Shown here in pieces: positions 16,898 to 24,280 of a stretch of 63,865 bases of DNA. Both the position numbers and the translations under genes were made by a program. How positions within the stretch are numbered: position 1 is the stretch's first letter; every line of letters begins with the position of its first letter. This DNA is from DATFEN01 sp035691285 (GTDB taxonomy: Bacteria > Acidobacteriota > Vicinamibacteria > Fen-336): contig DASSJI010000002.1 of assembly GCA_035691285.1 (NCBI GenBank), forward strand, positions 1-63,865, given 5' to 3'. The notes beneath the pieces are model-generated. The model was given only the letters and a program-made list of their open reading frames with translations, searched no databases and was not told the DNA's origin.

Positions 16898-17797
16898 GTG
16901 AAGGCAGTAGCAGGCTTCGCCGGCGTCGACGCGCTGCTCGAGGCCTTGCGCGAGCAGCGCTACGTCGCCGACCGCGGCCTCGCGACGGCCATCCACCTCG
17001 CCCTGACCCTCGGGCGGCCGCTGTTCCTGGAGGGCGAGGCCGGCGTCGGCAAGACCGAGGTCGCCAAGGTCCTGGCAGCGGCGCTACGCGCGGAGCTGAT
17101 CCGCCTTCAATGCTACGAGGGCCTCGACGCGCACCACGCGCTCTACGAGTGGAACTACGCGCGACAGATGCTGCACATCCGGCTCGCGGAGGCTCGCGGC
17201 GAGCGCCCGGCCGAGGCCGAGCTGTTCGGCCCGGAGTTCCTGCTGCGCCGGCCGCTGCTTCGGGCGCTCGAGGCGACGCGGGACGGGCCCGTCGTCCTCC
17301 TCGTCGACGAGGTCGACCGCAGCGACGAGGAGTTCGAGGCCTTCCTGCTCGAGGTGCTGTCGGACTTCCAGGTCACGATTCCCGAGATCGGCACGATCCG
17401 GGCGAGCGCGCCGCCGATGGTGGTCGTGACCTCGAACCGGACGCGCGAGGTGCACGACGCGCTGAAGCGGCGCTGCCTCTATCACTGGATCGAGTATCCG
17501 AGCCTCGAGACCGAACTCGCGATCCTGCGGGCGAAGGCGCCCGATGCCGGGGAGGCGCTCTCGCGGCAGGTGGCGGGCTTCGTCCAGGAGCTGCGGCAAG
17601 CCGAGCTGTACAAGCGTCCGGGCATCGCAGAGACCCTCGACTGGGCAGCGGCGCTCGTCGCACTCGACCGCAGGGCGCTCGATCCCGGAGTCGTGGACGA
17701 CACCCTCGGCGTGATCCTGAAGTACCAGGACGACGTCGAGAAGGTGCGTGGCGAGGCGGCCCGCGCCATCGTCGAGCGGGTCAAGGCCACGGCTTGA
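16898..17797 (+). CDS. MoxR-family AAA+ ATPase (CoxD-like)
   Basis: The 299-residue ATPase has a Walker A motif (GEAGVGKTE, about 45-53), Walker B (VVLLVDEVDR, about 131-140) and a sensor region (VVVTSNRTREVHDALKRRC). MoxR proteins of the CoxD type are chaperones that help insert or sulfurate the molybdenum-copper centre of CO dehydrogenase-like enzymes. The VWA gene overlaps its stop (TTGA), the usual CoxD-CoxE pairing. The S-L-M subunits lie 5 kb upstream on the same strand and are the likely clients. Confidence 0.85.
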   Translation: MKAVAGFAGVDALLEALREQRYVADRGLATAIHLALTLGRPLFLEGEAGVGKTEVAKVLAAALRAELIRLQCYEGLDAHHALYEWNYARQMLHIRLAEARGERPAEAELFGPEFLLRRPLLRALEATRDGPVVLLVDEVDRSDEEFEAFLLEVLSDFQVTIPEIGTIRASAPPMVVVTSNRTREVHDALKRRCLYHWIEYPSLETELAILRAKAPDAGEALSRQVAGFVQELRQAELYKRPGIAETLDWAAALVALDRRALDPGVVDDTLGVILKYQDDVEKVRGEAARAIVERVKATA

Positions 17798-18987
17798 TCG
17801 GCGCCATCGCCCACAACCTGCTCTTGTTCGGCCGCCTGCTCCGTGGCCTGGGCCTCGAGATCAGTCCCGAGCGCCTGCGCGACCTCGCGAGGGCGCTCGG
17901 CCACATCGACGTCGGCAGGCGCAACGACGTCTATTTCGCCGCCCGCAGCCTGCTCGTGCATCGCCGCGAGGAGATTCCGCTCTTCGACGCCGCGTTCGAT
18001 GCGTTCTGGCGCCGGCCCAGGGAGGGCGCCCTCGGGTTGGACCTGCGGGCCCTGGGCGAGCGGCGGCGCTTTCGCCGACCGAGCGTCGCGTCCGAGGGCG
18101 CGCCCGGGCCGGTCGGGGCCGGGGACCAACGGCCCTCGCGGCCGGCGCTGCACACCGTCTCGACCTACAGCCCGGAAGACGCCCTCCGGCACAAGGACTT
18201 CTCCCAACTCGCGGTCGAGGAGCTCGAGGCGGTACGCGAGATGATCCGGCGCCTCTCCTGGCGCCTCGGCGAGCGGCTCACGCGGCGGATGCGCCCGGGC
18301 GGCGGCCGAGACCACGACCTGCGCCGGACCCTGCGCCGGGCGCTGCGCCACGGGGGCGAGGTGCTCGCCTGGGCGAGCCACGAGCGCGGGCGCAAGCCGC
18401 GCCCGCTCGTGATCCTGGCCGACATCAGCGGCTCGATGGAGAGCTACACGCGCTTGTTGCTGCTCTTCGTCTACGGCCTCGCGGCAGGCCTCGAACAGCA
18501 GGTGGAGGTCTTCGTGTTCGGCACGCGCCTCACACGCATCACGCGTGAGCTACGCGGACGCGACGCCGACCGTGCCCTGTCCGAGGTCTCGCGCCGCGTT
18601 CCGGACTGGTCGGGGGGGACGCGCATCGGGGCGGCGCTGCGCGAGTTCAACTTCCGCTGGGGACGGCGGGTGCTCGGCCGTGGGCCGGTCGTGCTGTTGA
18701 TCAGCGACGGCTGGGACCGCGGGGAGGCCTCGACGCTGCGCGAGGAGATGGCGCGCCTCCAGCGCAGTTGCCACCGCCTGGTCTGGCTGAACCCCCTGCT
18801 CGGCGCTCCGGACTACGAGCCGCTGGCGCGGGGCATGCGAACGGCCCTCCCCTACGTCGACGACTTCCTGCCGGTCCACAGCGTCGCGAGCCTCGAAGAC
18901 CTGGGCCGGCGCCTCTCGGCGCTGGGGCCCGGACGACGGGGCCGCGCGCACCGGCCTCGCCGGAGGCCCTTCGCCGCCGCGTCATGA
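17794..18987 (+). CDS. VWA domain protein (CoxE-like)
   Basis: The 397-residue protein starts at TTG 17794, overlapping the MoxR stop as TTGA. The C-terminal half is a von Willebrand A domain with an intact metal site: DISGS (about 210), the Thr in SGGTRIG and the Asp in LISDGWDRG. CoxE proteins work with the CoxD ATPase in maturing the active site of CO dehydrogenase-type hydroxylases. The N-terminal half is helical and arginine rich. The gene ends six bases inside the convergent DUF3014 gene. Confidence 0.85.
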   Translation: MIGAIAHNLLLFGRLLRGLGLEISPERLRDLARALGHIDVGRRNDVYFAARSLLVHRREEIPLFDAAFDAFWRRPREGALGLDLRALGERRRFRRPSVASEGAPGPVGAGDQRPSRPALHTVSTYSPEDALRHKDFSQLAVEELEAVREMIRRLSWRLGERLTRRMRPGGGRDHDLRRTLRRALRHGGEVLAWASHERGRKPRPLVILADISGSMESYTRLLLLFVYGLAAGLEQQVEVFVFGTRLTRITRELRGRDADRALSEVSRRVPDWSGGTRIGAALREFNFRWGRRVLGRGPVVLLISDGWDRGEASTLREEMARLQRSCHRLVWLNPLLGAPDYEPLARGMRTALPYVDDFLPVHSVASLEDLGRRLSALGPGRRGRAHRPRRRPFAAAS

Positions 18988-19821
18988 CCCCAGCGCAGCG
19001 ACGAGGGCGCGCAGCGTTCCTTGGACGCGCTCCACGTTGGACGGCCCCATTCGCAGCAAGTGCTTCTGCGCGGGCGAAAGGGCCTCGAGGGTGGGGTCGG
19101 CGTACTCGTAGACCAGCACGTTCCCGCGCCGCACCGGCTTGACGGCGACGTCGACGGCGACGACGGGCGTCTCGAGGAGGTGGGCGACGGCCTCGCGCAG
19201 CGCCCGCTCGAAGCCGCCCTCGGGATAGCCGAGCTCGCGATAAGCCCCCTCGAGCAGCGGCAGGGCGCGGCGAAACGCTCGGGCACAGCCCGGGGCGTCG
19301 AGAGAGGCCACGGCTTCCGCGAGGCGGTCGTAGCGCGCGAAGCTCTTCTCGTCGACGACCGTTCGGCCCTTCCGCTGGGCGATCTTGAAGGGGCCGCTGG
19401 GGGCCATGAAGCCCAGGCTCGCCCGCGGGCTTTCGCCCTTGCCCACGGTCTCGACGACGTTCACGAGGAGGCGCACGAGCCCCTGCTGCGCGAGCCAGAG
19501 GCCGAGCTGCGGGTTCGCGGACAGCCCTCCGAGGAGCCCGCGGACGAAGTCGTCGCTCCGCTCGAGAGAGGGAAGGCCCATCGCCTCGGGTCCGGGTATC
19601 GGCGTCGGCGTGGCTCGTGCCATCGCGGTCACGGGCGGCGGCGCGGGGGCGCGCTTCGCGCGATACAGGAAGTAACCACCCACGCCGGCGGCAGTGACCA
19701 GCGCGCCGACGAGGACCAGGAACCCGAAACTCCGCTCTTCGGGCGGCTCGTACTGAGGCGTTCCGCCGTCGTCGTCCGGCTCCGGCCGGGTACGCAGCTC
19801 GAACGAATCGAGATCCGGCAT
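18982..19821 (-). CDS. DUF3014 family membrane-anchored protein
   Basis: The 279-residue protein has an acidic N-terminus, one membrane segment (FLVLVGALVTAAGVGGYFLY, about 36-55), a Pro/Ala linker and a C-terminal soluble domain starting at about LPSLERSDDFVRGLLGGL. This layout and the domain start match DUF3014, a family of unknown function in Gram-negative bacteria. The soluble part would lie in the periplasm. I prefer ATG 19821 over TTG 19824. It is divergent from the RRM gene. Confidence 0.65.
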   Translation of the reverse strand: MPDLDSFELRTRPEPDDDGGTPQYEPPEERSFGFLVLVGALVTAAGVGGYFLYRAKRAPAPPPVTAMARATPTPIPGPEAMGLPSLERSDDFVRGLLGGLSANPQLGLWLAQQGLVRLLVNVVETVGKGESPRASLGFMAPSGPFKIAQRKGRTVVDEKSFARYDRLAEAVASLDAPGCARAFRRALPLLEGAYRELGYPEGGFERALREAVAHLLETPVVAVDVAVKPVRRGNVLVYEYADPTLEALSPAQKHLLRMGPSNVERVQGTLRALVAALGS

Positions 19822-19881
19822 CAAGCTCTCATCGTCGATGGTACAGCGGTCAAGGCCGGTGCGTCCCGCCCGGGCGCGCCC

Positions 19882-19909
19882 TTGAAACAGGCCCTGTTTC
19901 TGCTACAGT
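19882..19909 (+). promoter_or_regulatory. Promoter of the RRM gene with a perfect palindrome in the spacer
   Basis: TTGAAA (19882-19887), a 16-base spacer and TACAGT (19904-19909) form the promoter. GAAACAGG-C-CCTGTTTC (19884-19900) is a perfect 8-1-8 inverted repeat that overlaps the -35 box and fills the spacer. That is the usual place for a repressor operator. The predicted start of transcription is about 25-30 bases before the initiation codon. Confidence 0.55.
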
Positions 19910-19943
19910 CCTCGGCGACTTTTCCTGGAAGGAGTCGGACGCC

Positions 19944-20489
19944 ATTTCGAACAAGGTCTTCGTCGGGAACCTGAGCTACGACGTCACACGCGAGGAGCTG
20001 CTCACCGTTTTCGGAGCGGCGGGGAAGGTGGCCGACGCCAAGGTCCCGACCGACCGGGAGACCGGCCGGCCACGGGGCTTCGCCTTCGTCGAGTTCGAGA
20101 CCGAGGAGGCCGCGCAGCGCTCGATCGAGCTCTTGAACGGAAAGGACCTGAGGGGTCGGCCGCTCCGCGTCAACGAGGCCGACAACCGACCACCGCGCCC
20201 CGGCGGTCCCGGTGCGGGGCCCGGCGGGCCGCGGCCCTTCCGCCCGGACGCCCCCCGTCCCGGCTTCCGCAACGACTTCCAGCGCCGCGGCCGGCCCTTC
20301 GTGCGCGGCGACGAGGTCTCGTTCCCGCCGCCCGAGCAGCAGGATCGACGCGGCCGCGGCCGGGGTGCGAAGGGCTTCAAGGAAAAAGGCGCGGAGGGCA
20401 AGGCGGGCACGCCCAAGCCGAAGCCCAACGCAAAGCGCCGGCCGAAGAGCGGGAACTGGGAAGACTGGGACGACTTCTACGACGAGTAG
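19944..20489 (+). CDS. RRM RNA-binding protein with Gly/Arg-rich tail, apparent ATT start codon
   Basis: The product is 181 residues: one RNA recognition motif (residues 1-80) and a long Pro/Gly/Arg/Lys tail ending GNWEDWDDFYDE. RNP2 is KVFVGNL at 4-10 and RNP1 is RGFAFVEF at about 44-51. Bacterial RRM proteins almost always begin MSNKxxVGNLSY; here the codon at the Met position is ATT (19944), with AAGGAG ending nine bases before it and no ATG, GTG or TTG in frame upstream. The first in-frame ATG or GTG (20028) would remove RNP2. Either ATT is used as a start, as in infC, or the base is a sequencing error. Likely role: RNA chaperone or stress RNA binding. Confidence 0.8.
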   Translation: MSNKVFVGNLSYDVTREELLTVFGAAGKVADAKVPTDRETGRPRGFAFVEFETEEAAQRSIELLNGKDLRGRPLRVNEADNRPPRPGGPGAGPGGPRPFRPDAPRPGFRNDFQRRGRPFVRGDEVSFPPPEQQDRRGRGRGAKGFKEKGAEGKAGTPKPKPNAKRRPKSGNWEDWDDFYDE

Positions 20490-21637
20490 GAGCGTTCCCG
20501 CCGCAGCGCGACGGCCCCGGCGACCACAAGCACCGCGCACAGCAAGATGGCGGTCCAGCGCACGGGCTGGTAGATGCTCAACCCCGAGATGCCCCAGCCG
20601 GGCGTGACCGCGTAGACCGTGACCTGCGCGGCGACCGCCGCCACGGCTGCCCGAGCCCACCCCACCACGCGGCCGACGGCCTCGACGGCGCGCAGCGCCG
20701 GCGGCAGCAGGACCGGCAGCGCATAGGCGAGGAGGCGGTCGGTGTTGTTGGCGAACGCCAGCGAGGCGAAGGCGAGGAGCGCCACGGCCGCGTCCTCCGG
20801 GCGCGCGCGGACGGCGCCCCAGGCCCGCGGCGAGCGCAGGACGAGAAGCGGGACCAGGACGCCAAAGCTGCCGATGGTGACGAAGTAGAGCTGGTTGTCG
20901 AGCAGGTGGCGGGCTCGGAAGGCGAGCATCTCCCGCGCAGCGTCGAGAAAACCGGGTCCGGACATCGGGTCGATGACGACGCGAATCGCGACCGCCGCGG
21001 CGGCGGCCGGCGCGAACACCAGCACGGCCTCGAGCGGGCCCCAAGCCCGCCGCTGGCGGGTCCAGCGCGACAGCGCGTAGGCCGGGATCAGCAGCCAGTT
21101 CTCGCGCGTCGCGGCCCCGGCGGCCGCGACCGCGCTGAGCGCCGCTCGCCGATCCTCGCGCGCGAGAAGCAGCCCGAGGGTGACGAGCCAGAGACACACA
21201 GGGTCTGGCATCCAGTACTGGTACGCGTACCAGCGCACGGCGCCGGGCATCAGGCTCGCCAGGGCCGTTCCCAGCAGCGCCGCGTCCACGGCGAAGCCCT
21301 GCCGTCGCAGGAGGAGGAACAGCGTGAAGAGAAAGGCCATCAGCGCGAGCTGGGTCGTGGCCCAGAACACCGCGTGCAGGTTGACGCCCGTCAGGACCGC
21401 GAGCCGCCCGACTACGGCCGGCACCAGGACCCGATAGCAGAACGGCCGTTCCCGCGCCCGCGGGTCCGAGGCCAGGCCCGGCGGCGCCTCGGCCATGGCG
21501 ATGTAGCGGGAGTGGTCGAGCTCGCGCACCTGCCGCGGCCGATGCACGAGGCCGAGGGCCGAAGAGACGACGGCGACGTTGAGCGCGACCAGCAGCAGGG
21601 CCGCGCCGGCGCCGAGGAGGAGCTCGCCGCGCTTCAG
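20477..21637 (-). CDS. Multi-pass membrane protein, possible glycosyltransferase
   Basis: This is a hydrophobic protein of 386 residues if it starts at CTG 21637, which overlaps the upstream stop as CTGA. That start adds the complete first membrane segment (GELLLGAGAALLLVALNVAVV), which the downstream GTG 21547 would lose. About nine membrane segments follow. ELDHSRYIAMAE and RPFCYRVLVPAVVG after the first segment, with charged loops facing the periplasm, recall polyprenol-dependent (GT-C) glycosyltransferases, but no catalytic motif is certain. It is the last gene of the porin/FMN-binding operon and converges with the RRM gene, overlapping by 13 bases. Confidence 0.55.
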   Translation of the reverse strand: MKRGELLLGAGAALLLVALNVAVVSSALGLVHRPRQVRELDHSRYIAMAEAPPGLASDPRARERPFCYRVLVPAVVGRLAVLTGVNLHAVFWATTQLALMAFLFTLFLLLRRQGFAVDAALLGTALASLMPGAVRWYAYQYWMPDPVCLWLVTLGLLLAREDRRAALSAVAAAGAATRENWLLIPAYALSRWTRQRRAWGPLEAVLVFAPAAAAAVAIRVVIDPMSGPGFLDAAREMLAFRARHLLDNQLYFVTIGSFGVLVPLLVLRSPRAWGAVRARPEDAAVALLAFASLAFANNTDRLLAYALPVLLPPALRAVEAVGRVVGWARAAVAAVAAQVTVYAVTPGWGISGLSIYQPVRWTAILLCAVLVVAGAVALRRERSYSS

Positions 21638-22194
21638 TCGCGCCCGCGAACCGCCCGGGCCTCGGCGAGAGACTCGACCTTGCCGGGCTCCTCGCCCTCG
21701 CGCTGGGCCGCCTGTCGGCGCGCCGCGCCGAGGAGGAAGGCCGCCAGTACAAGCAGCAGAGCCGCGATCGCCGCCTGCAGGCCGACGAAGCCCCCGATCT
21801 TGACCGGCGCGAGAGCAGGTGACACGAAGCGCACGAGCCAGCCCCCACCCTCGTCCAGGACGGCCGAGACGAAGGCCGCGCCGATGAGGCCGACCTTCGC
21901 GCCCCGGGGGATCGGCGCGAAGATCGCGAGGTGCGTGAGGAAGAGCAGCACCATGCCCATCATCGGCAGGTGGGCGTGCGTGGTCTCGAGCATGGACGCG
22001 GCGGATCGCGGCGGCCGGAACTCCTCCTCGGAGCCGTTGTAGTACGCGACGACCGAGCGGGACGTCAGCCCCATGCGTCCGAAGTACATGGCGAAGTTCG
22101 TGATCCAGAAGGCCATCAGCAACGAGAGCGTCAGGCCGATGGTCGCGCGCATCAGCGGGTGGCCCTGGAACCCGCCGTTCTCCATGTGCTTCAT
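21634..22194 (-). CDS. Four-helix membrane protein with histidine-rich second segment
   Basis: The 186-residue protein starts at ATG 22194, overlapping the FMN-binding gene's stop as ATGA. It has four hydrophobic segments near residues 16-35, 75-95, 103-120 and 131-152. The second contains LETTHAHLPMMGMVLLFLTHLAIF: three His within one helix, spaced so that they could bind haem or face a quinone. I do not recognise a named family. The link to a flavinylated partner and a porin suggests an electron-transfer role in the inner membrane, but that is an inference from position and the His pattern. Confidence 0.6.
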   Translation of the reverse strand: MKHMENGGFQGHPLMRATIGLTLSLLMAFWITNFAMYFGRMGLTSRSVVAYYNGSEEEFRPPRSAASMLETTHAHLPMMGMVLLFLTHLAIFAPIPRGAKVGLIGAAFVSAVLDEGGGWLVRFVSPALAPVKIGGFVGLQAAIAALLLVLAAFLLGAARRQAAQREGEEPGKVESLAEARAVRGRD

Positions 22195-22733
22195 GGCTTC
22201 CCCTTCAACACCAGTTCCTCGATGGCGAGGGAGCGCCGCACGGCCTCGGTGAGCGCCTGCACCGTCAGCGTGGCCCCGGTCACACGGCGCACGCCGCGGC
22301 CGGGCCACAGCTCGTCGTCGAGGGGCTTGCCTTCGAGGGTGCGCAGCCAGCCCTCACGTGGAAGATAGTCGGGAGGCTCGGCGAACTGCAGCACCAGGGC
22401 CATGCGCAGCCGGCCGTCGGGCTCGACCACGGTGAGGACGGTCTCCGGCATCGTCCGCACCGTGTGGGTGTCGAGCACCGCGCGGCCCGTCACCGCGCCG
22501 TCCCTGCGTGCGACGAAGGCGGTGACGATCGGCGACGGCAGCTTCGATCTGGCCGCCTGCTCGACCGCCGCGACCTCGTCCTTCGTGAGGTAGAGCGTCA
22601 GCCTCTGCGCGGTCGACCCGGGGAAGGCGCGCTCGACGGCCGCCTTTTCCGTCATGAGCACCTCGCCGCGGATCGCCGGCGCGGGCGCCGTGGCGAGGAG
22701 CGCCAGGCCGCCCCAGATGAAGTGGAACCGCAA
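22191..22733 (-). CDS. Exported FMN-binding domain protein, covalently flavinylated (RnfG/NqrC-type site)
   Basis: The 180-residue protein has a signal peptide (from TTG 22733: RFHFIWGGLALLATAPAPA) and one FMN-binding domain. The flavinylation site is TGATLT in GRGVRRVTGATLTVQAL near the C-terminus, matching (S/T/D)GA(S/T)xT, where the last Thr carries FMN after transfer by ApbE. No ApbE gene is in the window. A GTG at 22775 would also be in frame but adds residues unlike a signal peptide. It overlaps the next gene by four bases and follows the porin gene, so all are probably cotranscribed. Likely role: periplasmic one-electron carrier. Confidence 0.75.
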   Translation of the reverse strand: MRFHFIWGGLALLATAPAPAIRGEVLMTEKAAVERAFPGSTAQRLTLYLTKDEVAAVEQAARSKLPSPIVTAFVARRDGAVTGRAVLDTHTVRTMPETVLTVVEPDGRLRMALVLQFAEPPDYLPREGWLRTLEGKPLDDELWPGRGVRRVTGATLTVQALTEAVRRSLAIEELVLKGKP

Positions 22734-22785
22734 CTCGACGGCGCCGAGGCTATAGGCGTAGCGGGGCACAGTCAAGGGAGCCCGC

Positions 22786-24159
22786 CTAGAAGAGGTACCC
22801 CACGGCCAGGTTCCACTGGCTCACGCCGGTCGAGGCCTGGTTCCGATGGCGCTGGTAGTCCGCCTTGAACACCACGTTGGCCAGGGGCTTCACGCCGACG
22901 CCGAGGGTGAGGACGCTGCGCTCCGTGGCGGGGTCGTCCGTGAACCCCGCGGGAACGCCGTCCTGGGTGTCCAGCTCCTCGTAGCGTGCGAATGGAGCGA
23001 CGGACCAGCGGCTCCCGCCCGCGAGCGTCATCACGTCGAAGGCGCCCTGCACGTACCAGCCGTACTGGTTTTCCCCCACCGACTTGTCGCCCGTGAGGCC
23101 GTTGGCGCGGTTCAGGATCGCAACGTCATCGACGGAGCCCTTGGCGAACAGCGCGCGCAACTGGAGCCCGCCGCGCTCGTACTGGGCGTGAACGTCGAAG
23201 AGCGACACGTCGGCGTCGAATCCCTGGCCGTCGACGGTCGCGCCCTGCGCCGAGTCGCCCGTGAAGAAGGAGGCGCCCACGAGCAGGCCCTCGACGCCCG
23301 TGAAGTCGAGCCGACCCGTGACGCCGAAGTCCTCGGACTTGCTGCGCGCGCCGCTCTGGCGGGCGCCGCGGATGCCGGAGGCGCTGAGCCCGGTGCTCGC
23401 GAGGCCGCTGACGAGGTAGGCGCGCCACTGGACGGGCCCTACATCGCCGTAGAGGCCCGCGCCGTTCTCGCGCCAGGTGGACGGGAGGATCGCCGACTCG
23501 ACGTCGGGACGCTTCGCCCCGTGGAAGATGGGCGGCTCGTGCAGCTCGTTCAGGAAGCCGACGGGGACGAGCACCATGCCGGCGCGGAGGCCGAGCCTCT
23601 TCGCGGGCTTCCAGTCCACGTAGGCGAACTCCACGGAGACCTCGCCGCCCTTGCCTGTCGAAGCGTGCTCGAACTCGATCTCGGAGTTGAAGAGGATTTC
23701 GTCGTCGAACTTGTAGCCCACGTAAACGATCTGGCGAACGAAGTCGAACTGGTCGGTCCGCCCCGAGGCAGCGCCGTCCTGGCGCGCGTCCGAGTAGTTC
23801 TCGTAGACCGCCTCCCCGTACCCACCGATCGAGACGCCCTTCGCCGCCCGGTAGACCTTCGAGGCGGCAGGCGCGAACCCATACACGCCGGCCTGCTTCG
23901 GGTCCACCTCGACCGCGCCGCCGGTACGGCTCTCCTCGAGCTCGGCGGCCAGCAGGTCGATGCGGCGCTCGAGCTCGTCGAGACGCTCTTTCGACTGTCC
24001 CACGGCCCTTTGCCTCTCGATCTCGGCGCGGAGCTGGGCGACTTCCCGGCGAAGCTCGTCGAGCGATTCTCTCTCCTGGGCCAGGAGCAGCCCAGGGTGC
24101 ACCAGGACCGCCGCGAGAGTCGCGATCAGAATGAAATTGAAATTCAGTTTCATCTTCAT
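22786..24159 (-). CDS. Outer-membrane porin (phosphate-selective porin O/P type) with coiled-coil N-terminus
   Basis: The 457-residue protein has a signal peptide (LNFNFILIATLAAVLVHPG...LLAQ), a coiled coil (about 30-78, LDELRREVAQLRAEIERQR) that may touch peptidoglycan, and a beta-barrel with alternating aromatic strands from GVSIGGYGEAVYENY to the C-terminal phenylalanine (QWNLAVGYLF). It probably forms a pore in the outer membrane. The coding start lies 7 bases after a -10 box and contains one of two Fur-like boxes in its first codons, so the gene is likely iron- or metal-controlled. Substrate unknown. The barrel resembles OprO/OprP family members. Confidence 0.8.
   Translation of the reverse strand: MKMKLNFNFILIATLAAVLVHPGLLLAQERESLDELRREVAQLRAEIERQRAVGQSKERLDELERRIDLLAAELEESRTGGAVEVDPKQAGVYGFAPAASKVYRAAKGVSIGGYGEAVYENYSDARQDGAASGRTDQFDFVRQIVYVGYKFDDEILFNSEIEFEHASTGKGGEVSVEFAYVDWKPAKRLGLRAGMVLVPVGFLNELHEPPIFHGAKRPDVESAILPSTWRENGAGLYGDVGPVQWRAYLVSGLASTGLSASGIRGARQSGARSKSEDFGVTGRLDFTGVEGLLVGASFFTGDSAQGATVDGQGFDADVSLFDVHAQYERGGLQLRALFAKGSVDDVAILNRANGLTGDKSVGENQYGWYVQGAFDVMTLAGGSRWSVAPFARYEELDTQDGVPAGFTDDPATERSVLTLGVGVKPLANVVFKADYQRHRNQASTGVSQWNLAVGYLF
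24132..24153. promoter_or_regulatory. Fur-like box inside the first codons of the porin gene
   Basis: TGAAATTGAAATTCAGTTTCAT contains TGAAATT-G-AAATTCA (24132-24146), a near-perfect 7-1-7 palindrome like Fur-family boxes. A partner with 20 of 22 identical bases lies in inverted orientation at 24203-24224. It is strikingly AT rich in this GC-rich genome, and the porin reads through it as LNFNF. Confidence 0.6.
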
Positions 24160-24166
24160 CGAGCGC

Positions 24167-24196
24167 AGGCTACCAGCGCTCGCCTGCCGCTGTCAA
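24167..24196 (-). promoter_or_regulatory. Promoter of the porin operon
   Basis: On the minus strand TTGACA (24191-24196), an 18-base spacer and TAGCCT (24167-24172) form a good sigma-70 promoter. The -10 box ends seven bases before ATG 24159, so the transcript should be leaderless or nearly so. The promoter sits between the two Fur-like boxes. Confidence 0.65.
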
Positions 24197-24202
24197 GGCC
24201 AA

Positions 24203-24224
24203 ATGAAAGTGGATTTCAATTTCA
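24203..24224. promoter_or_regulatory. Second Fur-like box, upstream of the porin -35 box
   Basis: Read on the minus strand this is TGAAATTGAAATCCACTTTCAT, identical at 20 of 22 positions to the box at 24132-24153 in the opposite orientation. Its centre lies about 78 bases from the first. It also lies 57 bases upstream of the divergent gene at 24281. Confidence 0.55.
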
Positions 24225-24280
24225 GAACGTGTCACGGCAGTCGCTGTGGGGCCGGGAAGTGCCGTATCATCCCAGCTCGG

